NCBI GenBank assembly: GCA_002397155.1
Contig: DGZR01000001.1
Location: 16,535-77,636, forward strand
DNA: 61,102 bases
DNA from: Firmicutes bacterium UBA4975
Lineage (GTDB): Bacteria > Bacillota > Proteinivoracia > UBA4975
Direction of reading: 5' to 3'
The first letter of the stretch is position 1. The number at the start of each line of letters is the position of its first letter. Position numbers and translations under genes: made by a program. Under the pieces are notes generated by a model that saw nothing but the letters and a program-made list of their open reading frames with translations, made no database searches and was not told where the DNA came from. This document shows positions 40,848 through 48,093 of the stretch, piece after piece.

Positions 40848-40875
40848 TTTTTTATCCGGAGAGGAGAAAGTTAAA

Positions 40876-41334
40876 ATGAGGAATATGTACATAATCGCCC
40901 TGGCCGCCCTTATTGTCGACCAGGCCAGCAAGGCGGCAGTGCGCCTTTGGCTCCAGGTGGGGCATTCATTTGCCCTGATCCCCCGGCTTCTTTCTTTTAC
41001 CCATGTGCGCAATTCGGGAGCGGCTTTTGGCATCCTGGCGGGCAAAAACACTTTTTTTATTGTCGCTTCCCTGGCCGTGGCGGCCGCCCTGATTGCCTAT
41101 TCCCGGGAGGTCAAGGGGAATTCCTGGCTGGTAGCGGCTTTTGGCCTCATGCTGGGAGGGGCGGCGGGCAACTTGGTGGACCGGCTTTTATTTCACCAGG
41201 TGACCGACTTCATCGATTTTAGCTTTTTTCCCCCCACTTTTAATATCGCCGACTCGGCCCTGGTCATCGGCGTCTGTCTTTTTGCCTTGGACATGATCTT
41301 TGGCGGCAAGAGGGGGAACCCAAGTGGATTATGA
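40876..41334 (+). CDS. lspA: Lipoprotein signal peptidase LspA
   Basis: A 152-residue membrane aspartic peptidase with four helices that removes signal peptides from diacylglyceryl-modified prolipoproteins after Lgt. Motifs VRNSGAAFG, GGAAGNLVDRL (first catalytic Asp) and VTDFIDF with FNIADSALVIG (second Asp) are intact. It overlaps the rluD-family gene by 11 bases. Confidence 0.97.
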   Translation: MRNMYIIALAALIVDQASKAAVRLWLQVGHSFALIPRLLSFTHVRNSGAAFGILAGKNTFFIVASLAVAAALIAYSREVKGNSWLVAAFGLMLGGAAGNLVDRLLFHQVTDFIDFSFFPPTFNIADSALVIGVCLFALDMIFGGKRGNPSGL

Positions 41335-42241
41335 TTTTACCGTAGGGCCGGAACAGGGGGGCCTTAGGCTGGATGTCTTTTTGGCCGGGGCCCTGGGGGA
41401 GTTTAGCCGCAGCGAAGTGCAGGCCGGCATCGCCGCCGGCCGGACTCGGGTTAACGGCGCTACCGCCTTTAAAAAAAGTCTTGTCTTGAGCCCGGGGGAC
41501 AGAGTCGAGTTTGTCCCCGGCGGGGCCCCGCCTCTTGCCGGGGCTCCGGAAGCATTTCCTCTGGATATCCGCTATGAAGACCAGTGGCTTTTGGTGGTGA
41601 ACAAGCCGGCGGGTATGGTGGTCCACCCCGCCCCCGGCCACAGCGGCGGCACCCTGGTCAACGGGCTTTTGGCGTACAGCAGTCTCTCTGATTTGGGCGG
41701 GGAATTCCGGCCGGGCATAGTTCATCGCCTGGACAAGGATACTTCCGGCCTGCTGATGGTGGCCAAGACTAATTCCTGCCACCTGCGGCTTTCGGAAATG
41801 TTAAAAGCCCGGGAGGTTGAACGGGTGTACTTGGCCCTGCTCCTGGGCAAGCTTCCCCAGGCCCGGGGCCGGATCAGGGGCCCCATCGGCCGCCATCCCC
41901 GCCAGCGAAAGAGCATGGCCATTTCCGAAAGGGGCAAGGACGCTTTGACGGATTTTAAAGTCCTCCGTTACTTTCCCGGCTACACCCTGGTTCAGGCGGG
42001 GCTGCTCACCGGTCGCACCCACCAGATCAGGGTGCATTTTTCACACTTGGGCTGGCCGGTGGTGGGCGATAGGCTTTACGGACCCCGGCACCAGGATAAA
42101 AAATATGCCGGGCACATGCTCCATGCCCGGACTTTAAGGTTTGACCATCCCTTCTTGCCCAAGAAAATCCAAGTCACCGCCGAGCCGCCCCAGGAGTTTC
42201 TCCAGTTGCTGCGGGAGCTCAACCGGGCCGCGGAGGGATAA
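41324..42241 (+). CDS. rluD: RluD-family 23S rRNA pseudouridine synthase
   Basis: A 305-residue protein with an N-terminal S4 domain (about 1-75) and a pseudouridine synthase domain. The catalytic Asp is in HRLDKDTSGLLMVAK (near residue 132), and TGRTHQIRVH supports the family. It is the B. subtilis YlyB equivalent by position after lspA; the exact rRNA target is inferred. GTG 41324 follows GAGGGGGAA and overlaps lspA; an upstream in-frame TTG at 41300 lacks a ribosome-binding site. Its last 23 bases overlap the end of rqcH on the other strand. Confidence 0.93.
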   Translation: MDYDFTVGPEQGGLRLDVFLAGALGEFSRSEVQAGIAAGRTRVNGATAFKKSLVLSPGDRVEFVPGGAPPLAGAPEAFPLDIRYEDQWLLVVNKPAGMVVHPAPGHSGGTLVNGLLAYSSLSDLGGEFRPGIVHRLDKDTSGLLMVAKTNSCHLRLSEMLKAREVERVYLALLLGKLPQARGRIRGPIGRHPRQRKSMAISERGKDALTDFKVLRYFPGYTLVQAGLLTGRTHQIRVHFSHLGWPVVGDRLYGPRHQDKKYAGHMLHARTLRFDHPFLPKKIQVTAEPPQEFLQLLRELNRAAEG

Positions 42242-43889
42242 AAAGGGAGCGGTATTCCGTATACCTGACCTGCCCGGGCTTGGCCCCGGGTATTTTTCTA
42301 ACATTTTTTACCTGGGTCCACACCACCTCGACTTTGGGCGAGGACCGTTCCCGGCTGTACCAAGCCGCCAGGGCGGCGGCATAGGCCAAGTCCGCCTCGC
42401 CGGGCGCCTTGCTGCACAAAATCACATGGCTGCCGGGGGAGCGGCGGCAGTGCAACCAATAGTGTTCTTTGTCGGCGGCTTGGAGGGTGAGCCATTCATT
42501 TTGCCGGTTATTCTTGCCCACCCACACCGGCGTCCCTCCCTCGGTAAAAAAGCGGTGATAGTCCGGAGGGGGGAGCTTGACCGCCTTTATTGGCCGCGGC
42601 CCCTTGACCAGGCCATATTCTTCCACCTCGGCCCGCACCGCCTGGAGCTCGGCCAGGGACTGGGCCGCCTCCAGGGTGTACTGTAAGGAGTCCAAGTAGG
42701 CCAGGAGCTCCTGGTTAGCGGCGATCAGCTTAGCCACCTTGGCGGCGGCGGTCTTGTACTTGTTGTATTTTTTATAGTAAAAGGCGGCGTTGGCGCTGGC
42801 GGAGAGAGCGGGATTGAGGGCAATCGTCAGGGGGCCCCCGCCATAGACATTTTCCAGGGTGACGGCCGATGCTCCCCGGGGCACCGCCGCCAGGGAAGCC
42901 AGCAGGGTGTCGCCGGTCTCCCGGTAGAGAGAAAAGCCCTGGGCCCGGCTGAGCTCTATTTTTTGCTTGGCCAGGGTGCTCTCAGCTTTGAGAGCGGCGG
43001 TGGCCAGGGCCTTAGCCAACTGCCGCCGCAGCTGGCCCTCCCGGTTTTCCTCCCGGGAGCGGCAAATCCAGAAAGCCAAGGCGGCGCTCAATGAGGAAAA
43101 GGTCCTTTCGGGAGGGGGGAGGTGGGTGAGGGGGCGCCAGTAGGGACCTAGGTCCTCATAGAGAACGGGCTCAGCTTTTTCCTCCAGGCTGGCCCGGCCC
43201 AGGTCGGCCAGGACGCCCGCCAGCCGGTCCGGGGCCCCCTGGGCCGGGGAGTGGGCCGGAACAGGGCCCAGGCCGGCTTGGGCGCAGATCTCCTGGGCCA
43301 AGAGGGGGCCCAGGCCGAATACTGCATTTAAGAGGGCGTGGGAGCAGTCGGGGTTAAGGGAGAGGAGCAGGGCCAAGGCGGCGCTTTCTAGGTGCAGGGG
43401 AAGAGCCTTGGCAGGCCGGGCCGGAGGCGAGTAGAGGTCTCCCGGCAAGAGGGACCGGGCCGCCCCCTGCTTGGCTGTGCGGGTGGTGGCGATGACCCGG
43501 TCCTCCCGGCAAAAAAAGAGGTCATTTTGGCGGCCCATGACCTCCAAGTGGAGAAAAAAGCCGGGGGCCTCCTCCGGGGCGGAGGAAAAAGCCAGGGTGG
43601 CCAGCCGCTCAAAAGGCGGATTGGTCAGGGAATGGCAAAAATACCCGTCGATGTGCTTCTTTATGGTCTGGGCCAGGGGCGTCCCAATTTTTTGCTCCGG
43701 CGGGGCCTGGCTCAAAAAAAAGGACCGGGGCGGCAGGGGGATTTCCAGACGCCTGGTCTGGCCCGGGGCTCGCACTTGAATGATCAAGCTGCCCCGGGGG
43801 CTGCCATATACGTCTTCGACCCGGGCGCCGGCTACCTGGGGCCGGATTTCTCGGACCAGGGCGTTAAAGAAAAAGCCGTCGAGGTGCAT
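42219..43889 (-). CDS. rqcH: Ribosome quality control protein RqcH (YloA, NFACT family)
   Basis: A 556-residue NFACT protein that recruits tRNA-Ala to stalled 50S subunits and makes C-terminal alanine tails. An NFACT-N domain (starting MHLDGFFFNALVREI), helix-hairpin-helix, coiled-coil (about 265-420) and NFACT-R domain (about 440-550, PVWVGKNNRQNEWLT and WLHCRRSPGSHVI) are visible. The position usually holding the DR motif of the N domain reads FERLATL, with Glu in place of Asp. It is convergent with rluD and divergent from the Ca2+ ATPase gene. B. subtilis has the same yloA-yloB neighbourhood. Confidence 0.94.
   Translation of the reverse strand: MHLDGFFFNALVREIRPQVAGARVEDVYGSPRGSLIIQVRAPGQTRRLEIPLPPRSFFLSQAPPEQKIGTPLAQTIKKHIDGYFCHSLTNPPFERLATLAFSSAPEEAPGFFLHLEVMGRQNDLFFCREDRVIATTRTAKQGAARSLLPGDLYSPPARPAKALPLHLESAALALLLSLNPDCSHALLNAVFGLGPLLAQEICAQAGLGPVPAHSPAQGAPDRLAGVLADLGRASLEEKAEPVLYEDLGPYWRPLTHLPPPERTFSSLSAALAFWICRSREENREGQLRRQLAKALATAALKAESTLAKQKIELSRAQGFSLYRETGDTLLASLAAVPRGASAVTLENVYGGGPLTIALNPALSASANAAFYYKKYNKYKTAAAKVAKLIAANQELLAYLDSLQYTLEAAQSLAELQAVRAEVEEYGLVKGPRPIKAVKLPPPDYHRFFTEGGTPVWVGKNNRQNEWLTLQAADKEHYWLHCRRSPGSHVILCSKAPGEADLAYAAALAAWYSRERSSPKVEVVWTQVKNVRKIPGAKPGQVRYTEYRSLFIPPRPG
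42273..42297 (+). terminator. Intrinsic terminator of the lspA-rluD unit, inside rqcH
   Basis: CCCGGG (42273-42278) and CCCGGG (42285-42290) form a 6-bp stem with a 6-base loop, followed by TATTTTT. It lies within the 3' coding part of the convergent rqcH gene. Confidence 0.6.
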
Positions 43890-43913
43890 TACAAGCCCCC
43901 TCCTTTCCTCGCC

Positions 43914-43943
43914 AGTATAACAAGATTGCCTCCAGGTTTACAA
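43914..43943 (-). promoter_or_regulatory. Sigma-A promoter of rqcH
   Basis: On the minus strand TTGTAA (complement of 43938-43943) and TATACT (complement of 43914-43919) are 18 bases apart, and a TGT precedes the -10, giving an extended -10 form. The predicted start is about 20 bases upstream of the rqcH ATG. Confidence 0.7.
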
Positions 43944-44000
43944 TGCAAATAATACCCCGGCCCGCCCCCGCATAAGTTTTAAAGATGGGAGGGGAGGGCC

Positions 44001-46616
44001 ATGGGAATAGAAGATATGGGGGTAAAGCTGAAAACTGATCTGGAGAAGGGGCTTTCGCCGGCCGAGCGGCGCCGTCGCCTGAAAGAGGGCCCCAATGTGC
44101 TGGACAGAACTCGCAGCAGCCCTCTTTTAGTTTTTTTCAGTCAGTTTGCCGACACCATGGTGCTGATGCTCCTGGGGGCGACTTTGGTTTCTGCGGTTTT
44201 GGCGGAATACGCTGACGCTTTGACCATAGTGATAATCGTCATTCTCAACGCCTTACTGGGATTTATCCAGGAGTACAAAGCAGAACGCTCTTTGGAGGCG
44301 CTGCAAGACCTGACGGGGCCCCTGGCCCAGGTGCTTTCCGGGGGAGAAATTATCCAGGTGCCGGCAGCGGAGTTGGTGCCCGGGGACGTGGTCTTTCTCA
44401 AGGCGGGGGACCGGGTGCCCGCTGACCTCCAGGTTTTTCGCAGCAGCGGCCTGGAAATCGACGAATCCCCTTTCACCGGGGAAAACCTGCCGGTGCCCAA
44501 GGATGAGGAGGGGGAAAAACCTTACGCCTACATGGGCTGCCTGGTAACCCGGGGCAAGAGCAAGGGGCTGGTAATCGCCACTGGCATGTCAACCCAGATG
44601 GGCAAAATCGCCCACTTGCTGGGAAAGGCCGAACAGGGCCCCACCCCCCTGCAAAAGAGGCTGAGCCGGTTGGGCAACACCCTGGCTGCCATCTGCGCCG
44701 CCATTTGCTTGGTGGTGGCGGTGGCGGGGGTGCTGCGGGGGGAAGCCCTGTACAAGATGTTTATGGCGGGGGTCAGTTTGGCGGTGGCGGCCATCCCCGA
44801 GGGGCTGCCCGCCGTGGTCACCCTCTGTCTGACCTTTGGCCTCCAGCGCATGCTTCGGCGCAAGGCCATCGCCCGAAAACTGCCGGCGGTGGAGACTTTG
44901 GGCTCGGCCACCGTGATCTGCTCGGACAAGACCGGCACTTTGACCCAGAACCGGATGACGGTGGAAAGGGTTTTTTCCGGCGGCGCCGTCAGCGACTTAG
45001 CGGAAAATGGCAAAAGCCCGCCCCTGGGGGAGGCGCCCTCGGCCCTGAACTGGCTCTTGACCATCGGGGCCGTCTGCAACGGGGCCGTTCTCCAGGAAGG
45101 GAAAAACCGGGTAAAAATAATCGGGGATCCCACCGACGGCGCCCTCTTGCTGGCAGCGAAAAAAGCAGGACTGACCAGGGAGGGGCTGGCGTCTAGATTT
45201 GAGCCTATTCGGGAATACCCCTTTGATTCCCGGCGCAAAATGATGTCGGTTATCGTCAGAGATACCTGGACGGGGACGATGTACGCTTTTATCAAGGGGG
45301 CGCCGGAGGTAGTCCTGGCCCGGTGCACTCGCTACCAGGGCCGGTGGGGGGAAGAACCGGCGCCGATAGGACCCAGGCAGTTGGCAGGGGTGAACAAAAC
45401 CGGCGAGGGGTGGGCGGCCCAGGCCTACCGCCTGCTGGCGGTCGCCTGGAAGGAGTGCCGCCAGATTGACTTGGGCCAGCGAGAAACCGAATCGGACCTG
45501 ATCTTTTCCGGCCTGGTCGCTCTCAACGACCCTCCCCGGCCCCAGGTGCCCGACGCTATCCGCCGCTGCTTAAGAGCGGGGATTCGCCCGATAATGATCA
45601 CCGGTGATCATCGGGAAACCGCAGTGGCTGTCGCCCGGCGGATCGGTTTGCCCTTTGGCCCGGAGGGGGTGGTGACCGGCCGGGAACTGGAGGCTATGGG
45701 CGAGGGTGAACTGGCCGAGAGGATTTCTTCCCTGGCCATCTGCGCCCGGGTCTATCCCGAGCACAAGATGCGCATCGTCCGAGCCCTGAAAAAACAGGGG
45801 CAGGTGGTGGCCATGACCGGAGACGGCGTAAACGATGCGCCGGCGGTAAAAGAGGCGGACATCGGCATCGCCATGGGCATTGCCGGGACCGAGGTGACCA
45901 AGGAAGCGGCCAGTCTGGTCCTGGCCGACGACAACTTTGCCACAATCGTCGCCGCAGTGGAGGAAGGGAGGGTCATTTACAGCAATATCCGCAAGTTCAT
46001 CCGCTTTTTGCTCACTTGCAACACCGGAGAGGTTTTCACCATGTTTTTTGCCATCCTCCTGGGCCTGCCCCTGCCCCTCCGGGCGATTCAGATCCTCTGG
46101 ATCAACCTGGTGACCGACGGTCTGCCCGCCCTGGCCTTGAGCTTGGAACCGGCTGGGGCAGGCAGCATGGACCAGCCCCCCCGTTCGCAAAAAGAGGGGA
46201 TAATGGCCGGAGGAATGGGAAGGGATATCCTGGGCACCGGTCTTTTTATCGGGGGGCTGACAGTGGCGGTATTCGCTTTTTACCTGGCGGGAGGCCAATC
46301 CCTGGCCTACGCCCAGACTATGGCTTTGGCCGCTCTGATCAGCATCCAGCTCATTTTTGCCCTGGCCTGTCGGAAAAATGAAGAGGGGAAAACTCCGGGT
46401 CTAAGGGCTAACCCCTGGCTGGCGGGGGCCCTGACCGTCTCCTACGGCTTGCTCTGCCTGGTCCTCTATTCTCCCCCCCTGGCCCGGGTCTTTGGCACCG
46501 TGAGACTGACCCCACGGGACTGGGCCTTGGTCTTGGCCGTCTCCTTCCTGCCCCTCCTGGTCAGCATGGGCCTGGGAAAAATGAAGAGGGGCAAAAGGGA
46601 GGGAGAAAACTTGTAA
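44001..46616 (+). CDS. yloB: P-type Ca2+-transporting ATPase (YloB-like)
   Basis: An 871-residue P2A-type pump with ten helices. The phosphorylation motif CSDKTGTLT (Asp near residue 314), the actuator motif and the hinge MTGDGVNDAPA are intact. Calcium-site residues seen in SERCA are present: PEGLPA in M4, CNTGEV in M5 and NLVTDGLPAL in M6, so Ca2+ export is the best call over Mn2+. Order rqcH-yloB-yicC is shared with B. subtilis, where YloB contributes to spore formation. The ATG follows GGGAGGGGAGG. No clear promoter was found in the 111-base divergent region. Confidence 0.95.
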   Translation: MGIEDMGVKLKTDLEKGLSPAERRRRLKEGPNVLDRTRSSPLLVFFSQFADTMVLMLLGATLVSAVLAEYADALTIVIIVILNALLGFIQEYKAERSLEALQDLTGPLAQVLSGGEIIQVPAAELVPGDVVFLKAGDRVPADLQVFRSSGLEIDESPFTGENLPVPKDEEGEKPYAYMGCLVTRGKSKGLVIATGMSTQMGKIAHLLGKAEQGPTPLQKRLSRLGNTLAAICAAICLVVAVAGVLRGEALYKMFMAGVSLAVAAIPEGLPAVVTLCLTFGLQRMLRRKAIARKLPAVETLGSATVICSDKTGTLTQNRMTVERVFSGGAVSDLAENGKSPPLGEAPSALNWLLTIGAVCNGAVLQEGKNRVKIIGDPTDGALLLAAKKAGLTREGLASRFEPIREYPFDSRRKMMSVIVRDTWTGTMYAFIKGAPEVVLARCTRYQGRWGEEPAPIGPRQLAGVNKTGEGWAAQAYRLLAVAWKECRQIDLGQRETESDLIFSGLVALNDPPRPQVPDAIRRCLRAGIRPIMITGDHRETAVAVARRIGLPFGPEGVVTGRELEAMGEGELAERISSLAICARVYPEHKMRIVRALKKQGQVVAMTGDGVNDAPAVKEADIGIAMGIAGTEVTKEAASLVLADDNFATIVAAVEEGRVIYSNIRKFIRFLLTCNTGEVFTMFFAILLGLPLPLRAIQILWINLVTDGLPALALSLEPAGAGSMDQPPRSQKEGIMAGGMGRDILGTGLFIGGLTVAVFAFYLAGGQSLAYAQTMALAALISIQLIFALACRKNEEGKTPGLRANPWLAGALTVSYGLLCLVLYSPPLARVFGTVRLTPRDWALVLAVSFLPLLVSMGLGKMKRGKREGENL

Positions 46617-46639
46617 ACCCCTGCCAGTTTAGATAAAAT
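46611..46639 (+). promoter_or_regulatory. Sigma-A promoter of yicC
   Basis: TTGTAA (46611-46616, overlapping the yloB stop) and TAAAAT (46634-46639) are separated by 17 bases. The start would be about 15 bases before the yicC ribosome-binding site region. Confidence 0.62.
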
Positions 46640-46659
46640 AGTTTACTGGAGGTGGGGCT

Positions 46660-47502
46660 ATGGCGACGAGCATGACTGGTTTTGCCCGGCAGCGCTTTGA
46701 ACTGGCCGGATCGGCCTTGGTCATCGAGGTAAAGACTCTGAACCACAAGACCCTGGACATACACTGCCGCCTGCCGGAGCCCTACTGGGCCCTCGATGTT
46801 CCCCTGCGCCGACGGGTAAAAGACTATGTCTGCCGGGGCCGGGTGGACCTAAAGATTACCTTGGAGCAGGAAAATGCGGGGGCAATTGAATTAAATCAGC
46901 CGGTCTATGCCGCATACTTGCAGATTCTTCAGGCTGTTTCCCCGCCGGGGACATCCTGGGACCCTGTGGCTCTCCTCAGCCTTCCCCAAATCCTCACCAG
47001 CCGGGAAGAAGAACTCCCCGAGGAGTCCTTTTGGCCTTTTTTGGAGGACACCCTGGCTCGGCTCCGGGCAGACCGAGAGCGGGAGGGGGACCTGCTCTGG
47101 GCGGACATTAAGGACAAAGTCCGGTCTCTTGCCGAACTGCTCAATCGGTTAGAGGGTCTGGCGGCCCTTCAGGAGGAAGAAGTGGGGACCAGACTGCGCC
47201 AGCGCCTGTCCCAACTGGGTGAGCTCGAGGAAAACCGGGTCCTGACCGAAGTGGCCCTTTTGGCCGATAAGTCCAACATCAACGAGGAGATGGTGCGCTT
47301 TCGGGCCCATCTGGGGGAATTGGAGAAGTGGGGGGGGCGCCGGGAAGCGGTGGGACGCCGCTTGGAGTTCTTGGGCCAGGAAATGTTGCGGGAGGTAAAC
47401 ACCATTGCCGCCAAGAGCGCTCTCTACGAAATCTCCAAAACTGCCGTCGAAATAAAATCCCAGCTTGAAAAGATCAGGGAACAGGTGTTAAATATCGAAT
47501 AG
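46660..47502 (+). CDS. yicC: YicC/YloC-family endoribonuclease-like protein
   Basis: A 280-residue protein with the family start MTGFARQ and EVKTLNHKTLDI, an N-terminal YicC-like domain, and a C-terminal DUF1732 region with EMLREVNTIAAKS and VEIKSQLEKIREQ. YicC proteins are ribonucleases involved in RNA turnover. The ATG follows GGAGGTGG. In most Firmicutes remA and gmk follow; here remA does, gmk does not. Confidence 0.93.
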   Translation: MATSMTGFARQRFELAGSALVIEVKTLNHKTLDIHCRLPEPYWALDVPLRRRVKDYVCRGRVDLKITLEQENAGAIELNQPVYAAYLQILQAVSPPGTSWDPVALLSLPQILTSREEELPEESFWPFLEDTLARLRADREREGDLLWADIKDKVRSLAELLNRLEGLAALQEEEVGTRLRQRLSQLGELEENRVLTEVALLADKSNINEEMVRFRAHLGELEKWGGRREAVGRRLEFLGQEMLREVNTIAAKSALYEISKTAVEIKSQLEKIREQVLNIE

Positions 47503-47514
47503 GAGTTGGAAGCT

Positions 47515-47769
47515 TTGCGTTTAGTAAACATAGGGTTTGGCAACATCGTCTCGGCGGGGCGGATAATCGCCATCGTCGGCCCCGAAAGCGCCCCGATCAA
47601 GCGGAACGTCCAGGAAGCCCGGGACAAGGGGACCTTGATCGACGCCACCTACGGTCGGCGCACCCGGGCGGTGGTCATAATGGATTCGGGCCACATCATT
47701 CTCTCCTCGGTCCAACCGGAAACCGTGGCCGGCCGGTTAGTCGGCAAGCCTGCAGACTTTAGCGAATAG
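47515..47769 (+). CDS. remA: RemA-family DNA-binding regulator (DUF370)
   Basis: An 84-residue protein with IGFGNIVSAGRI, ESAPIKRNVQEARDKG and IDATYGRRTRAVVIMDS, the marks of RemA/YlzA, a biofilm-matrix regulator in B. subtilis that forms DNA-wrapping rings. TTG 47515 is preferred as it gives the conserved start and AGGAG (47501-47505) is 9 bases away; TTG 47506 is a tight alternative. Confidence 0.94.
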   Translation: MRLVNIGFGNIVSAGRIIAIVGPESAPIKRNVQEARDKGTLIDATYGRRTRAVVIMDSGHIILSSVQPETVAGRLVGKPADFSE

Positions 47770-47780
47770 GGGGATAAAAA

Positions 47781-47984
47781 ATGCTCAAGCCTTCAATAGA
47801 CAGCCTGCTGGAAAAGGTGGACAGCAAGTACACCCTGGTCCTGGCGGCCGCTCGCCGGGCCCGGAACATTCAAAATAGCGGGGGCCCGAAAACCGGCGAA
47901 AAAAAACCGGTCACCACCGCTCTGGAAGAGATCCTCAATGACCAATTGGAGTACGCTCCCGTTAAGAGCACCGAAAAAAAATAG
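47781..47984 (+). CDS. rpoZ: RNA polymerase omega subunit
   Basis: A 67-residue protein with the omega signature SIDSLLEKVDSKYTLVLAAARRAR. It stabilises RNA polymerase. The ATG follows GGGGGATAAAA, 11 bases after remA. gmk, normally just before rpoZ, and coaBC, normally just after, are absent. Confidence 0.96.
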   Translation: MLKPSIDSLLEKVDSKYTLVLAAARRARNIQNSGGPKTGEKKPVTTALEEILNDQLEYAPVKSTEKK

Positions 47985-48008
47985 ACGTCGGGGACGTTTA
48001 TTTTTTTT
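47982..48008 (+). terminator. Intrinsic terminator after rpoZ
   Basis: TAGACGTC (47982-47989) and GACGTTTA (47993-48000) form an 8-bp stem with one G-T pair and a GGG loop, followed by eight T residues. It begins at the rpoZ stop codon. Confidence 0.85.
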
Positions 48009-48042
48009 ACCCGGACTACCTTTTTTGCCTCCGGAACCAAGG

Positions 48043-48072
48043 TTTTCACCCCCTGTTTGCGTGTGTTATAAT
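48043..48072 (+). promoter_or_regulatory. Sigma-A promoter of the priA operon
   Basis: TTTTCA (48043-48048) and a perfect TATAAT (48067-48072) are 18 bases apart, and TGT precedes the -10 (extended form). Transcription would start near 48079, close to the Shine-Dalgarno sequence GGGAGGGAG. Confidence 0.72.
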
Positions 48073-48093
48073 GTTGGGCAGGGAGGGAGAAAA

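Noticed and set aside
47938..48093. N-terminal extension of PriA from an upstream start
   Set aside because: It would read through the end of rpoZ, a terminator and the promoter; ATG 48094 has an ideal ribosome-binding site and gives the family N terminus.
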